A stretch of DNA of 64,000 bases from Adineta vaga (lineage: Eukaryota > Rotifera). The translations under genes were made by a program, and so were the position numbers. Within the stretch, counting starts at the first letter, position 1. Every line of letters begins with the position of its first letter. The stretch is from assembly GCA_021613535.1 (NCBI GenBank), contig CP075496.1:1178001-1242000 (forward strand), in the 5' to 3' direction. A model generated the notes under the pieces. It ran no database searches. It was not told the origin of the DNA and was given only the letters and a program-made list of their open reading frames with translations. Positions 1-14,853 of this stretch are shown one piece after another.

Positions 1-100
1 ATTTAATCTTGATAAGAGAATAAAAGAGAAAAGAAAAAAAATAGATTCTATTTTATATCACAGATCATCGATGTTCTTCGATTGAGATTTGTTTTTATTT

Positions 101-2664
101 TTATTTTCCAATAACAACTTTCACAAGTTCTAGAAAAGAATCGAATATTTCGATGAAACAAAAAGAAAACTCGATGAATTGCAAGTTTTACCTTCATATC
201 GAATAATTCCATTTCCGGAAATATCAATTTCTTGTAACATTTCATCCACTTCATGATCGGAAAATTGTTCACCCAAATTAATCATCACATGTCTAATAAG
301 AGAAAAAAAGTATTTCTTCGCATTTTCTTTGTTTTCTCTTTACCTTAATTCAGCTACTTTAATAAAACCATTTCCATTTTTATCAAAAACACGAAAAGCT
401 TCACGTAATTCATCTTCTTCATTATGTTCATCAGCTCGTTTCGCCATCATATGAAGAAATTCATTAAAATCAATCAAACCTTTGCCTATAAAATCCAGTT
501 TTTCAAATAGAAAAAAAAACTATTCGAATAAAACAAACCTTCACAATCAAATTCATTAATTAAAGCTTTAAGTTCATCTTCTGTTGGATTTTGTCCGAGT
601 GTTCTCATTGCACTTCCGAGCACTTTCGGACTAATAGCGCCGTCAGAATCTTTATCGTACAGAAGAAATGCCTGTCGAAATTCTAAAATAAACTTTCATG
701 ATCTTTTCTTTTCCTCTCCTCTCCATTTGTCTTACCTTGAATTTGTTCTTCGGTAAAATGTTCAAGCTAAAAATAAAATGGGGAAAGTTGAAATTGATTT
801 CGAAGTCAAATTTTCTTTGTTCTTTACTTGATCAATCTTATAAATAAGCAAATGTTCTGTGCTTATCACAGACGATGGCATATTAAACTCGGTTGGATTA
901 ATCTCTGATAGAAAATCAATGTTGCCTTTTCTATTTCAAGATGAGATGTTAATGACCAAACGAGCGAAAAAGAAATACTTGTCATCAGATTTCGAAGAGG
1001 TAACCAGATAGAAAGAAGAAGAAGAAGGAGAAAATGGAGAAAATCTCTGTTGTCTAATGATTAAATTCAACCTTGTCTACAGATGGAATATCGACTTAAG
1101 AGATGTGACAGACAAAACACATGCAATGACGTCATACAAACAAACTAACTGATTTAAGAGATAGTTTTTGTCAAAGCCAAGGTCTTATTTGATCATTTCA
1201 ACATATATCAAGGTAAAAGAAAAGTATCAAGAGATTATCATAACAATAGACTTGAAATTGATAGATACATTAATCAGATAATAGAGAAAACCATTTCTTA
1301 CCCCTACTTGAAATGGATCATAGACATAGAGTAAATCCGTTGTGAGACGTTGTTTGAAACGTTTTGTTTCAGAATTTTCATGTGGATCTCTACTAATAGT
1401 AGTTAATTCTCTATCAGTTGAGATCTTTTCCCGAGTAGTTGAATAACACGGACCTATTTTGATAGTTAATATCCCACTAACATTCTTTGACTGACGTCTT
1501 TTTTTTCTCTTAATGATCGATGAAATAAAAAAAACTAGGTGAACCTTTTGTTCAATTGTATTGTGCTTTGCCTTTCTTCATTTATTTACATTCGTATCTC
1601 GATTAGCATCATTATTCTTTTTGTTTTCTCTTCAAAGAACTATGCATGCAAGTGTCACATATTTTTTCTTCGTCTTCTTCTTCTTCTGACATCAATGCTG
1701 TTTTACGGGTATCACTAGCGGAATTACCGAACAAAAGAATATAATGGTAACAGATGCCGAAGATCAATAGAATGAAAAAAAGAAACTTACTTTCATTATT
1801 TTTCTTAAAGAAAAAAAATATATTTCATATCCTTCGGTTCATTTACACAACAATCTACTTATGATCTCTGACATTATCATGGCAATTCGTTGAGTTATAA
1901 ATTAACATTCTTCTCATAGAAGAAATAATCTATAATCATTAACTATTCTTCTATCTTTCATCTCTAAGCATATTAATAAAGATATCGTTCTATTCTCATC
2001 ATCTGAAGATATACATTCTTTATTGTTTTCTCTTCACGTAAACCGATTGGTCGAAAATTTTCATTTCAATACACTACAAATGCGTTTTTCGTGGAGACAG
2101 CTGTTTACTTCGAAACGATATCATTGGCTATAATCGATAGACAAAATCTTCGAGAATTTTGTCAAGAGATCGAAATTAGTAAAGAATAAATGGTGGGAAT
2201 AAATCATTAGTTATGATTGATAATGAACAATCATCTATCATTTTTATCGAGCAGAACAAGAATAACATGGCTATTTAATAGGATAAAATAAAGATCATTA
2301 GTCAAGTCTACGTGATCGAGATTTGTTTGGTATTAATAGAATCAAGAATAATCTTGATTGTTCTTCTTCAATCGATTGGAAGACAAAACGCGAGAGAGAA
2401 CTGACATGTCAGACATTCGTTAGGATAAGAAAAGACATAAAAACAACAGACGTTTCTTTATTAGAATTGAAATAAACTAATCAAGAGATCCCCCACCAGT
2501 TTCCGATAGATATCTTTTTCTCTTCATGACATAAATTACCTTGTAAGGTCAATTGTAAGACAACAAACTCGATTTGATTCCTTTTATTTTTACATAAATT
2601 AAATAAATAAACTTACCCAGTCAGTAACACTTGTCGGCGATTGACTGGTAGACAACTGATTCAT
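101..2664 (-). CDS. calmodulin-like EF-hand protein with N-terminal extension
   Basis: Spliced gene, about 253 aa. Exons read on the minus strand: 2664-2617, 1490-1302, 902-828, 766-736, 682-539, 485-344, 292-192 and 129-101, with compatible phases throughout. The last six exons give a calmodulin-type core with four EF-hands. Loop 1 ([12 protein letters not shown]) lacks the acidic residue at position 12 and is probably weak. Loops 2 ([12 protein letters not shown]), 3 ([12 protein letters not shown]) and 4 ([12 protein letters not shown]) keep it. The last intron splits the final loop, and only splicing restores its Glu-12. The core could start at an internal ATG (881). The two upstream exons add about 79 residues without a recognised domain; their phase-0 fit supports them, but the joining introns (about 1.1 kb and 0.4 kb) are long for this genome. 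The core resembles calmodulin/troponin C/centrin-like calcium sensors; the target is unknown. Confidence 0.8.
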
Positions 2665-3451
2665 GTGTTATTCTAATCTTCAATGTACTGTCGCCCATGA
2701 ATTTGATCCACTTGGTTAAGATCAACACGCTTTTTTATTCAATCTTCTAATAAATACTTGTTTTTTTCTGCTTTCGTTAACAAGTGTTAATCGATCTTCA
2801 ACAATTTCTCCTTGATATGTTCGTACAATTTATGTTTCATATATAAAGCAAAGTAGAAGACTTATATATCAGACATGATAAAGCATGGCGAGAAAGGAGA
2901 AGAGAAAAAAAAGATACATAGAAATAGAACGCGATCGTTTAGGAAAGAAAATAAATTATCATATCATATCAATATGATCTATTTATATAAGAAATAAGCA
3001 TTGATTTCATTTACAATTGAAAAAAGTTTTTGATGATTATTAATGTCTATTTAACTAAAAATATTCATAATTGAATTATTGATGAGTAGTATGAAAGATT
3101 GTTGACATTCGTCAAATAGAGATATCGACAATCGAGGCTTTTATGATAAAACTAATGTAATTAAAAAGACAAAACGATTTATTTCATTTACAATTGATCA
3201 ATATTTTGTTTTCTTCGTTGAAATTTTTATTCATAAATTTTGTCCTTAAGATCCTTTCTATAAATATCAACTTAATAGCAATATTGTAAGCATAATTGCT
3301 ATTGTATATGCCAAGAGTTCTTTTTTAGCCTACATAATCGTTTTCGAGGTATTACTGATAACTTCATTACGATTAATATTCTATTTGTTATGACAATAAA
3401 AAAAAAATTTCATATTGATGACATTGTAATATATCAATCAAAATATCTTTA
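2665..3451. other. intergenic, no gene seen
   Basis: A+T-rich stretch between the first exon of the calmodulin-like gene and the 3' end of the next minus-strand gene. I see no convincing exon, RNA gene or repeat. Confidence 0.4.
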
Positions 3452-3943
3452 TCAAGAAATCGAGTGTTTTTGTAAAGGAGAAAGTATTCGAGTACTTGTT
3501 TGAATTTTTGCATTACGTCGTGGAGAGTCATCAGTAGACGTTTGAATTGATTTATGACACAGAGAATTAGTTTCATCAATTATCACAACACGATCTACTA
3601 AATCGAATAATGTAGATCGAACATCATACCAAAAACAAAAATCCGCAACAGTTAAGATATAATGAACATCAGGAAGACAATCGAGAGAAGATCTATGAAA
3701 GAATTTTGAATGATTATTAAGAAAAGAAGAATTGAATATCGAACAGAATATTTATTGATAATCGAGGAGTTGAAAGATAATGTCGTTTTTGATCTACGTA
3801 ACAATGTTCATTAAAATTTGTCTAAAAAATAAACGAAGATTTGATGGAAATTCTAAATGATAAACTTACAAAATAATGACAAGTACATTTCGTATGTTTA
3901 TTAATTAAATTTAATGTTTGATCACTACTACATGAATTAGTAA
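3452..3943 (-). CDS. unrecognised spliced gene (3' part)
   Basis: Three minus-strand blocks joined by splice-like signals: 3943-3870 (ends at GTAAGT), 3821-3745 (weak GTTCGA donor) and 3692-3452 (stop TGA). Phases are consistent and the joined product is about 130 residues. The first block is Cys-rich (NSCSSD..., HTKCTCHYF). The last block carries a long non-repetitive frame containing DVHYILTVADFCFWYDV and LVDRVVIIDETNS. No start codon was identified, so upstream exons may be missing. I do not recognise the family. Support is the open frame and splice signals only; it could be a decayed gene. Confidence 0.4.
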
Positions 3944-5178
3944 CTGAAAATATGAAGAAAATTCTTTCGAATATTTAAAATCAAGACAAACAAACATTGT
4001 TTGGATGATTGAAAAGTATTAGTAGAGATCAAGTTTTTCTTCTTGGAATGATGTCGAGAGAGAAAATGACGAAATAATTTCATTGTTTTATCAATTCTGG
4101 ATGTTTATGGGATGTTTGAAATATGAGAGAAAAAAAGCGCTTGGATATTATTCATTTTCCCTCGTTTCTTATTCATTTTTCAAAATATCTTCTTAAACTC
4201 ATCATTTTGGAATTGGATCGATAGAACAAAATCGAAATGAGTATTTGTCATCAGAAAGCAATAAACACAAAGTAAGGTACAAAACAAACTTTATAGGAAA
4301 ATATTTTCTTTGAAGTATGATTCATATTTAATTATTATCTTGACTAATGAATCGGTCATATGAAATAGAGGATAATCACTTTCAAAATCTTTATAGCTGA
4401 TCAAGATTTATATATGATCAACAGATAAAGTTCAAATCCCTTTGCTCTTGATTTTCACCGATCACCGCCGATCTCATAGCTTCTTTAACATGCTTTGATC
4501 TTTCATTGAAATTCAAGGAAACGATCAAAGAATTATGAATTCTATTGATTATAAAATTTCTTTTTTTTTATTCGATTTAATTAATGAATTATCATTGCTT
4601 GTTCATAAAAAATTTCAATTCTATGGGTCTATTTAAAAAAATGATTCTATTGGTTGATTTGTCATCCAATAGAAATCTAATTGAAATTTTCCAGAAATTC
4701 GACAAAATCTTTTTTTATTTTAAAATCCTAAGAAAAATCAAATAAAAAAATATTTATGAAATTTTTCTATAAAAAACTCTCGAAAAAAGAAATGCATACA
4801 TACGCCATGTTCTAAAAATCTCGACAGATCCTCCATGATGGATTTTCTTTTTTTTTCCTCTCTTCCATTCTTTGTATATGCATGTAATAGTGATGGTGGT
4901 CTGTTGTTTGTTTATTTACTCACTCAATTACTGTTTGAATTCTATTGATAATCTTCTTTTAGATGGTATGAAGTCTCTCATCGTACGTCCAAATTCATTC
5001 AATAATATTAATTCTTCTTTAACTCGTCTTTATTTATTTCCAAAAACAATCGAAAATATTACAAGCAGATGATCATCAGTGTTTATTTATTTCTAATTCA
5101 CTAGTCAAATTTAGTATTTATCCATAGAATTTCCTCAATCTAGACAAAGAAAATCGTTCTCAAATAAATTTCATCAAG
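3944..5178. other. intergenic, no gene seen
   Basis: About 1.2 kb of A+T-rich sequence upstream of the Gq alpha start. A short plus-strand open frame at 4872-5072 has no splice or family support. It probably holds the Gq alpha promoter and 5' UTR. Confidence 0.4.
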
Positions 5179-6723
<1,545 letters not shown>

Positions 6724-6799
6724 AAGAAATCAGCGAAAAAATATAATCGAAATTTTTCATTAAGAAAAAATTTCATTTCTTTAGTCGTTAAACATAGAC

Positions 6800-7740
6800 A
6801 GACATGTGGCTCTCTCTCTCTTTTTCTCTCATTTTCATTTCTTTTTCTTTTTTTTTCTTCGTTTATTATTATTATTTTTTTGTGTCTCTTTTATTCTCTT
6901 ATTCGCACACTATACACTATTATATTAGAATGGTCGTTTCAATTTTTTCGTCTTTTTTTCATTTGCGTGTGTGTGTATTTCTCGTACAGTGTGTGTGTTC
7001 AAAGTCAAATTCGAGTTGTTTCCTCTAGTTCAATTTCTTTTCTTCTTCTTCTTCTTTACGTGTATCTCTGAATACGCTCGACAGAGAAAACACTTTAACC
7101 AACAGTGAGACACACACAGGCAGGCCAAATCGTCTTTTCTTTTGTCGCTGCTTGCCATATATACATACCTCGTATCTGTTTTGTACTTGCGCACTGCGCG
7201 TATCATTACTACTATTCTCTAGTCTCTCTCTCTCTTTTTCTCTTATTTTTTGTTGTTATTTGTTGTCATTGTCGTTTATTATTGTGTTGAGATATCTTCT
7301 CTCTCTCTATCTCTCTTTTCTGTCTTCTACGCATTGTTCAGTTCATGGAATGACAACAATACTCATCGGTAGGTGGTGGCATCCATCATACAATAGCCAC
7401 AACATTTGCCCTGCACAAATATGCGTGTCTTGTATTCGATCTGACTCTGTCTCGCTTTTAGCATCCTTTTTCTCTCTCTCTCATCTTTTCTCTTTTTTTA
7501 CTTTAATTCTCTTTCGCGCGTGTATTTCGTGTGTGTGTGTGTGTGTGTCTTCTGAATTACACTAATCGTTGCGTTGCAGTGTCGCCGCTTCTCTCTCTCT
7601 CAATCTCTCTTCTTTTCATACTCTACTACTACAAGAAGGTTCTCTCTTTCTCTTTTTCTCTGGTTTTTCAATTGTATAAAATAAATAAACGAATAATGAA
7701 GAAAAAAAAACATTCTTCCTCTTTTATTTCGTTTTTCTGC
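6800..7740 (+). repeat. pyrimidine-rich low-complexity tract with GT and CT microsatellites
   Basis: Nearly 1 kb in which the plus strand is mostly T and C, with (CT)n runs near 6810, 7215, 7295 and 7590, TTC runs, and a (GT)n run near 7530-7547. It lies between the Gq alpha stop and the RPS15 5' region. Long open frames here are Ser/Leu/Phe-rich by composition and are not genes. It may be Gq alpha 3' UTR plus RPS15 promoter. Confidence 0.7.
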
Positions 7741-7928
7741 ATTTAATTATTGAAAAAAATAATAAACTTTCATCATATTTCTAGATCATCTTGTCCAAGT
7801 CGTTTTAAACGACCTAATTGTTCAACTTATCACAGTACAAAATACATTCAAGTCTCAAATGTAAAATATCTTCAATAAGAAAATCTTTCAAGTTTTTATC
7901 TTTCTTTTTTTTTCTTAAGAATTTTATC

Positions 7929-8390
7929 ATGGCTGATCAAGATGCCGCTGGTTCAAATGCCGCTGACTTGAAAAAGAAACGAACATTTCGTAAATTTACC
8001 TTTCGTGGTGTTGATCTTGATCAACTATTAGATTTAAATACCGAACAGTTAATGCCGTTATTACATTGTCGTGCTCGACGACGTTTATCACGTGGTCTCA
8101 AACGTAAACCTATGGCTTTGATTAAACGTTTACGTAAAGCCAAAAAAGAAACACCTGAATTAGAAAAACCACAAGCAATTAAAACACATTTACGTGATAT
8201 GATCATTGTACCTGAAATGGTCGGTTGTGTTGTTGGTGTTCATCAAGGCAAAACATTTAATTCAATTGAAATTAAACCTGAAATGATTGGACATTATCTT
8301 GGAGAATTTTCCATAACCTACAAACCAGTTAAACACGGTCGACCTGGTATTGGTGCAACACATTCATCTCGTTTTATCCCACTCAAATAA
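7929..8390 (+). CDS. RPS15: 40S ribosomal protein S15 (uS19)
   Basis: Small-subunit ribosomal protein of the decoding head. The single uninterrupted frame of 153 aa starts MADQDAAGS. The characteristic core [15 protein letters not shown], the basic [14 protein letters not shown] segment, [17 protein letters not shown] and the C-terminal [19 protein letters not shown] match eukaryotic uS19, at close to the usual length (about 145 aa). The coding part has no intron, unusual among its neighbours. A pyrimidine run ending in an acceptor-like CTTAAG sits 9 bases upstream of the ATG and may be a trans-splice or 5' UTR splice acceptor. AATAAA follows at about 8454. Confidence 0.97.
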   Translation: MADQDAAGSNAADLKKKRTFRKFTFRGVDLDQLLDLNTEQLMPLLHCRARRRLSRGLKRKPMALIKRLRKAKKETPELEKPQAIKTHLRDMIIVPEMVGCVVGVHQGKTFNSIEIKPEMIGHYLGEFSITYKPVKHGRPGIGATHSSRFIPLK

Positions 8391-8995
8391 AGAGTTGTGT
8401 TTTGTTTCTTGATCTCTTCATCATTGAACAACTGATGATTTGAGACGAACGAAAATAAAGTTTGACAAAACAATAGAAAAGAATACCATTGTTAATTTCG
8501 AACATCTTTGTTGTTTTATTTTTAAATAAAAATAAAAAAAAAACAAATCATAAAAAATGTTCATTGAATTATTAATGTTCGCATAGTGCTTCGATTTCTG
8601 TTCAACAGATGGTCGTTATAATTCTTAATAATGGCACTTTGAGTTTTATTTTTATTACCCATTAATAAGATAACGTTTAAATAGGTCGAAAAACACATTT
8701 ATTTATTTTTATCCGTAAAGTCAATAAAGAATTGAAGTCTAATCAAGAACTGATTTGGGAAGGAACAAGAAAAACTTTGTTACTAATCAATGCATTCGTC
8801 AAAATAACGACGAATACAATCGGGAAATTCCATTATATATACAATATTCTCTTGTTTTATTAATGTTATTTATTTAGAAATAAAAGCAATCGACTTATTC
8901 ATCAAACAACAAAAAAAGAAAACGATTTTCGATTTCTATGAAAATAGAAATGATCTAAAAATACTCTTTTTTTTTTCTTCTTCAAATAGAGAATA
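8391..8995. other. convergent intergenic gap
   Basis: Region between the RPS15 stop and the stop of the minus-strand GPCR. It holds AATAAA-type signals and A/T runs; no gene or structured RNA seen. Confidence 0.5.
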
Positions 8996-10295
8996 TTAAA
9001 AAGCATGAACATCAATTTGATGATTCGTATCTTTTTGAATAATATGTTTTGTTTGTAAAAGTGTTTGTTCGGTATGACTTCGTCGATTGATGGATGTTTT
9101 AGTTTTTGATAAACTAAATAATTGAATTAATTCATTTCGAAAAACTCCACCAGTTAATGTATAAATATAAAAATGAATGGCATGATTAAATTGACCCATG
9201 GCGATAAATATCGCAGTGATTAAAGCCATCACACCTTTGTTATGCGATGTATTCGAAGGTGTAAAAACGCGTATTGTATCATTGATTTCAGTTGGTAATG
9301 TAAATACTAAAAAAGCTGAAAAGAAAAGGATGAAAATATGAATGATCGGTTTTTTTGTTTCTATGATTAAATTTACCAGCTGCACTGCCAAGTAACATCA
9401 CAGTTAATTGCTTTTCTTTTTCATGTCTTTTTCGATGTTTTTTCGAATGTAATGCTGTTGTCATAATTGTTCGAATTGAACGTCGTGATGTTAAAACACG
9501 TATTAAAATAAGTATATTACATATTAACATAACAATAAAAGGTATCACAACAGCAAATAACATATCTAATGAATCAAAGATTTGATAAAATCGTTCATAA
9601 CTTATGGAATAAACTTTATTTTGATAAACAATCTTTCGATTTGATGGCATACATCCTTGACTTGTTGCTGTTGCTTGAATAATTTCGAATCCCCAAAAAA
9701 TATGTCCATTAATAAAAAGAAATATAATTGACATTAAAACAATAATATAAATCGCAATACGTGCTCGACAAAATCGTTTTGATGTTAGTGGACATTGAAT
9801 TGAAACTGCTCGATCAATCGATGCAACAGCTAATAAAAAATTCGAGAGATCGGTAGTAAAATAAACCATTGTCGGATTTAATTTACATAGAAATAAAATA
9901 TTTGCTGTTAAATTAACATGATTATATGAAGGAAGAACAGTATCAATAAATGAGGCGATTAATGAAGCGATATCAGTTATTGCTAATGCAAGAAAATAAA
10001 CCGCACATGAACGATGTCGTAATGATGGTCGACTAAAAACTAAAACGCTAAGTGAATTTCCAATAATACCAATAATAAATATTGTTAAACAGATGTATTT
10101 GTAAATAATTGTATCAGTTAAATTTTGATAAGGATCATAGATTGTATCAATTGGTGAAGTTGTTAAACTGATATTATTATTATCAAATAATGACGAGGGA
10201 GATGTTAAATTAAATAAAACTGTACTTGATTGAGTTAAACTTAGAAGCATATCATCGGATATCATAACTTCCAATTCTTTCGAGTTTGCTGTCAT
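8996..10295 (-). CDS. rhodopsin-family GPCR (peptide-receptor type)
   Basis: Two exons, 10295-9377 and 9315-8996, joined at GCTG|GTAAAT and TTTTCAG. The protein is about 413 aa with an N-terminal domain holding several N-glycosylation sequons (FNLTS, NNIS, QNLTD). TM1 has GNSLSVLVF, TM2 LALAITD, TM3 starts at a conserved Cys (FLCKLNP), and the DRY box is changed to DRA (ASIDRAVSIQ). TM7 keeps an FYIYTLTGGVFRNEL ending rather than a canonical NPxxY. The pattern fits the large divergent FMRFamide/orphan-like GPCR families of bdelloids. Ligand unknown. The intron falls at the start of TM6, splitting the receptor 5 TM + 2 TM. Confidence 0.85.
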
Positions 10296-13200
10296 TTTAA
10301 TAAACTAAAGAAAATAAATGTATTTGAAATTGTTATTTATTTGAAGGTAGAAAAAAATTATGTTGATCTTGATTTACTTATACTGAATAGAATTCGTTGA
10401 AAAAGTCCTCAAATCAAATCTACATATGTGTAGATCTTTCACGTGTTTGTTATCTTGAAAGATTTTGTATTTTGTAATAAACAGACTTATCATTAATGAA
10501 TGTCGTTTTCTCGACTATATTTTTTTTTCAATAACATCTGTCAAAACAAATAGAAGAGAAATGAAAGGTCAAATTACTTTCTGATTGACACGAACAAAAC
10601 CTACGAGATGGATTGTTTTTAGAAATCGTAACTTCAATCGAATGTTATGCTTACCAGAAAAGAATGAAAATTTTGTGAATACGTTAGTTCTAACAGAGAA
10701 CTTCTAAGCAATCTCTTATGCTCGAACGGAGAAGCAAATATTAGCGTTTTCTCTTCTCTTTCCAATCCATACTTTCTCTTACTATTGAATTGATAATTGC
10801 TTTTTCTTCTTCTTCTCTTCTGTTTTTGTTTCGTTCACCGATTGTCACTAACGTTCACAATTAAAGTCGGTGGTCGTGATCATTGTAAACAATAACTATA
10901 GATGCTATCGATTCTATGACATTCAGTCTAAAAATAAAAATAAAAAAGAAAGAGTTAAACCAACAATGTTTTGTCCAGCAGATGATTATTCTCATTAACA
11001 AGAGATCAAAATCAATTTCTTTTTTATTCGAATCAAGATCAATTCTCCTTTGCTTGTTGTTTTTCAACGGTCTTTTAGTTTTTTTTCTTCTATATATTAA
11101 TATGTTTGATAAAGAAAAACGACGACGATGAAGAGAAAAAGAAATTCGCTTGGGAATTTTCTATACCAAATCGAATATATATAAACGGTAGAAATAATTC
11201 GTGATAGGAATTGTGTTTGGTAAATATTGATAGGAATGCAAAACATTGTGAATTGATTAGGAAAGAAAAAGAAAAGGTTTGCGACAATGTAGTTGTCCGT
11301 TAGTATAACACTATTTTAATTGCCTTTGAACGAATCGATTCAATGATAAAGCGAAGTAATCAGTTGGGTCCCATATATAATGGAATTAAGGGAACGTGCC
11401 AATGATGGCACGGCTGATGATGATGATGATGATGATGACGAAAATAGTAGAAACGGAAAAATAAAGAAAAGAGGGAAAAGAAAAGAATCTAAATGTGATG
11501 TCGAGATCTGACATCATTGCCTTGTCATATATGATGTTCTTAGAATTTTATTGAGTCTGACAATTTAACGCACACTTATCATATCGTCTTTTCATCGGTT
11601 CTTTATATTTTCTAATTGAACACTTGAGAAAAACAATGAATAAAAAACTAAATTAGACTTACTGAATAATACAAAGACATTTTTCTTCTCTCTTTTGTTT
11701 TGTTTAATATTCCTATGACAAAATAATAAAACTCAATGTAACGATTCGACAACAGTTTGGTTTTCTCGTATGAAAAAATATTTCTTTTCTAATTTTCTTT
11801 TTTTTTTCAATTCTCAAGATGAAAAAATACAATTACATTGTTAACATTATCACGTATTCATCTCTTCAACAAGATAACTAATTCAATTTTCCAGATGATT
11901 TCATTTCTTTTTTGTACTCATAGATCGATTTTGTCAGATATTAATTGGCAAAAATCGAATAAGTATTTGATCTTTTACTCAATTTAACCAAAACATACCT
12001 GAAATTTCTTCTTATCATTTATTATATTTGACAAAGTCAATTTATAATAATCATAATCTATGTACAAATCGAATATTGTCAAATAGTAACTGGAAGAGAA
12101 TGTCTATTTATAAACAAATCATTTCTACGCTAGGACTAATCGTCTACCATTTCTCCTTGTTCTCTGTTAGTCTGATGATGATGATTATTATTAATATTCG
12201 AAAAACAGGATCATTTGCCTGAGTTATTCTCAAGAAAACAACAGTAATAATGATAATGTAACAGTAGGAATAAAACAAGCAACATATATTTGTGTTACGA
12301 AGTTCTAAAATGACAATGGAATTGATCTCTTCATACTTATTTCTTCTGAACATCAAAAAAGAAAAAAAAGATTCTCAGATAAGAAAACTTACTTGAAATA
12401 AAAATTAAGAAAAATGAATTCTTTTTTTTTAAAGAAAAGATTCTCTTCTATGATACGAAAAACTGACAATTTTCAAGTATGACTTAATACTGTCAATGAA
12501 TTAAAGAATAGTATGCTTGAGATGATTGTCAGAAGGAAATAGAAGACGAGTAAGAAGAAGAAGAAAAAAAAGAATAAAGATTTTTTTTTGCATCATGATT
12601 AGTGTTATATGTGTATTCATCAGTTTCGCTTTCTCTTCATTTTTCTCTAAAGCTGTCCTATCGACAAGCGACAGAGACTGAAGAGGAAAAATGGAGAAAA
12701 CAGAACAAAGCTAAATTGACTATTATTTCGTCTATTTTTGACGAATAGAACCTGTAGAGTTAATAAAATCAATTAAAGATATGACGACAATCGTTTTATT
12801 TATTTATTTCCACTGATTGAACAACAACAAAAATCGATTGAAAACTTCCTAGAATCATATGACGTTAAAGCGAAGAGGCAAATAAAGTCAACCCACTTGC
12901 TCATTTGAGTATCCATATGTACACAGAAGAGATCTAATTGTAAGCATATTGCGTTTGTTACTCTCATATAATTGCTCTCAAGCGTTCGTCGTTGTCAGCA
13001 TTCTCAAAGGTATCGTTTTATCAAGAAATAGAACTGCTGCTTATAGACAATTCTATGATCCAGAATAGACATTCTAAACCAGGCAAACAAACTTTCGACG
13101 TCAATTCATTCATATTGAAAACTTTTTTTCTTCTTTATTCTGTTAATAGAAGTATCTAAGAGTTAATGTAAATATAGCAAAACTCATTGGACTTTGACAG

Positions 13201-14853
13201 AAGATATGCCCGAAATAAATATATGACATTTGCTTTGCAGCTATAAATCTAATCATTATCAATGTATCACTAAATCAATCCAATCTTTTATTAAAAATTT
13301 TTTTAATTTCAATTTCATTATTGAGCAAGAACGACAACAGACATGGCGATTGTGATTAGTCAATGTGCAATGATCTAAAACATATTTAGACATATGATGA
13401 ATGCAAAGAAGAAGAAGAAGAAGAAGTTCTTATATTCATTAGCATTTTGTTTGCAATCTTTTAAGTCTATTAATATGTTTTGTATTATCTCGAGTCGTTG
13501 ATAAAAAACGATTATGTTTGAAGAATTTGTAATAGAATGATTGAAAATAACTGTATGAAAAAGAATTAATCTAATCGTTTTTATATTTCATCGGTTGATA
13601 AGATTGTCTTTGGAGATGACATTCCCAATTGATATCTAGGTGGACTTGGATAGTTACTTATTGATATCTCTCTTTCGTAAAAGTGATTAATGGTAATGGT
13701 TATTTCCGTATTTTTTTCAAATCACTGATTGAGAAAGACAAAAATCATCGATGTATCTTATAACTTGATGTTTTACAAATGTATTAGAACAACAAAAAAA
13801 GATTATACCAGATGTTTTAATTACATCAGTTCATCATTAAGTGTTCGTATTACCAGATATCAATGACTTATTATTTTGTTCATGAGAACGATGATTTATG
13901 ATAAACGTATCGTTAATTAAATTACGTTGCTCTTCTATTCGAATTACAGAATTCAACGACAAGTCATATCTGTAATAGACATTAAATATTCTTTCCGAAA
14001 CCTTTCATTAAAATAAAACGATCAAGTTGGTAACATTTTATTTTCTATTTTTAACTGAACACATTCGTAATATATTGGGTTCTGGTTCTTTCCCTCATAG
14101 TTAATGTTCGGTGGCGGATGTGCATGATTTGTTTTTATCAGAGACAAATACTTATTAATCGTTAATTACAAATGCGGAAGACATTTACTAATGTTCTGAA
14201 AATGATAATTTTCCAAAAGAATAAGGAAAGATATATTCACTAACTTCTTCTCTTCTTTTTTGGCCTTATAGTACAAAGTTAACAATGAAAAGTTTTCTCT
14301 AACTGTAAAACTAAGAAAGAAAGATGATTCTATTCGGTATACGATACCATAAAACATACAAAATGAGAAACTTTTAATGGGAAATGATAGGGAATTAGAA
14401 CATTCCCGTCTAATAACATAAAAAAGATAACTAATGAAAACAAGCAGCTAGTAAAGCAATCATCATTATATAGGTTTTTCTGATTATTAGAATCAGATCC
14501 GTATTCACATACATTCTCAAGAATAATTGAACACTCAAAGTACAGTTCACGTTCAATTCAAGTTTTGATGTTTACATTGCTCGAATTCATAGAATTCTAA
14601 AGCAATACACGTGTATCTAAAAATGATTCTTGACAAGATACAAATATCAATCGATTATTGATTGTTGGTATATTAAAAAAAAGGCAATTCTTCGAAAAGT
14701 AAATGGATTTCTTTGAAACTTTTTATTAAATAATCAATGTTCTTACTTTATTGTTTCTAATATGTGTTGGTGAAAGAAAAAGACAAAAATACGGAAAAGT
14801 CAGCATTATTTCTACGGATGTTTATTCTACCAAAAGTTAAGGTGAGTTGATGT
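10296..14853. other. gene-poor 4.5 kb region
   Basis: No exon chain could be supported. Visible items are a perfect inverted repeat CGTGCC-AATGAT-GGCACG near 11395-11412, a (GAT)n run just after it, a GATGTC/GACATC hairpin near 11500 and a (GAA)n run near 13410. Short open frames (10861-11287, 12028-12356, 14166-14357) look like chance frames in A/T-rich DNA. It may hold upstream regulatory DNA of the flanking genes. Confidence 0.4.

Noticed and set aside
4420-4450. tRNA-like T-loop string GTTCAAATCCC
   Set aside because: No acceptor, D or anticodon arm can be built around it.
7152-7746. Long Ser/Leu/Phe-rich plus-strand open frames
   Set aside because: They arise from the T/C-biased tract and have no conserved motif.
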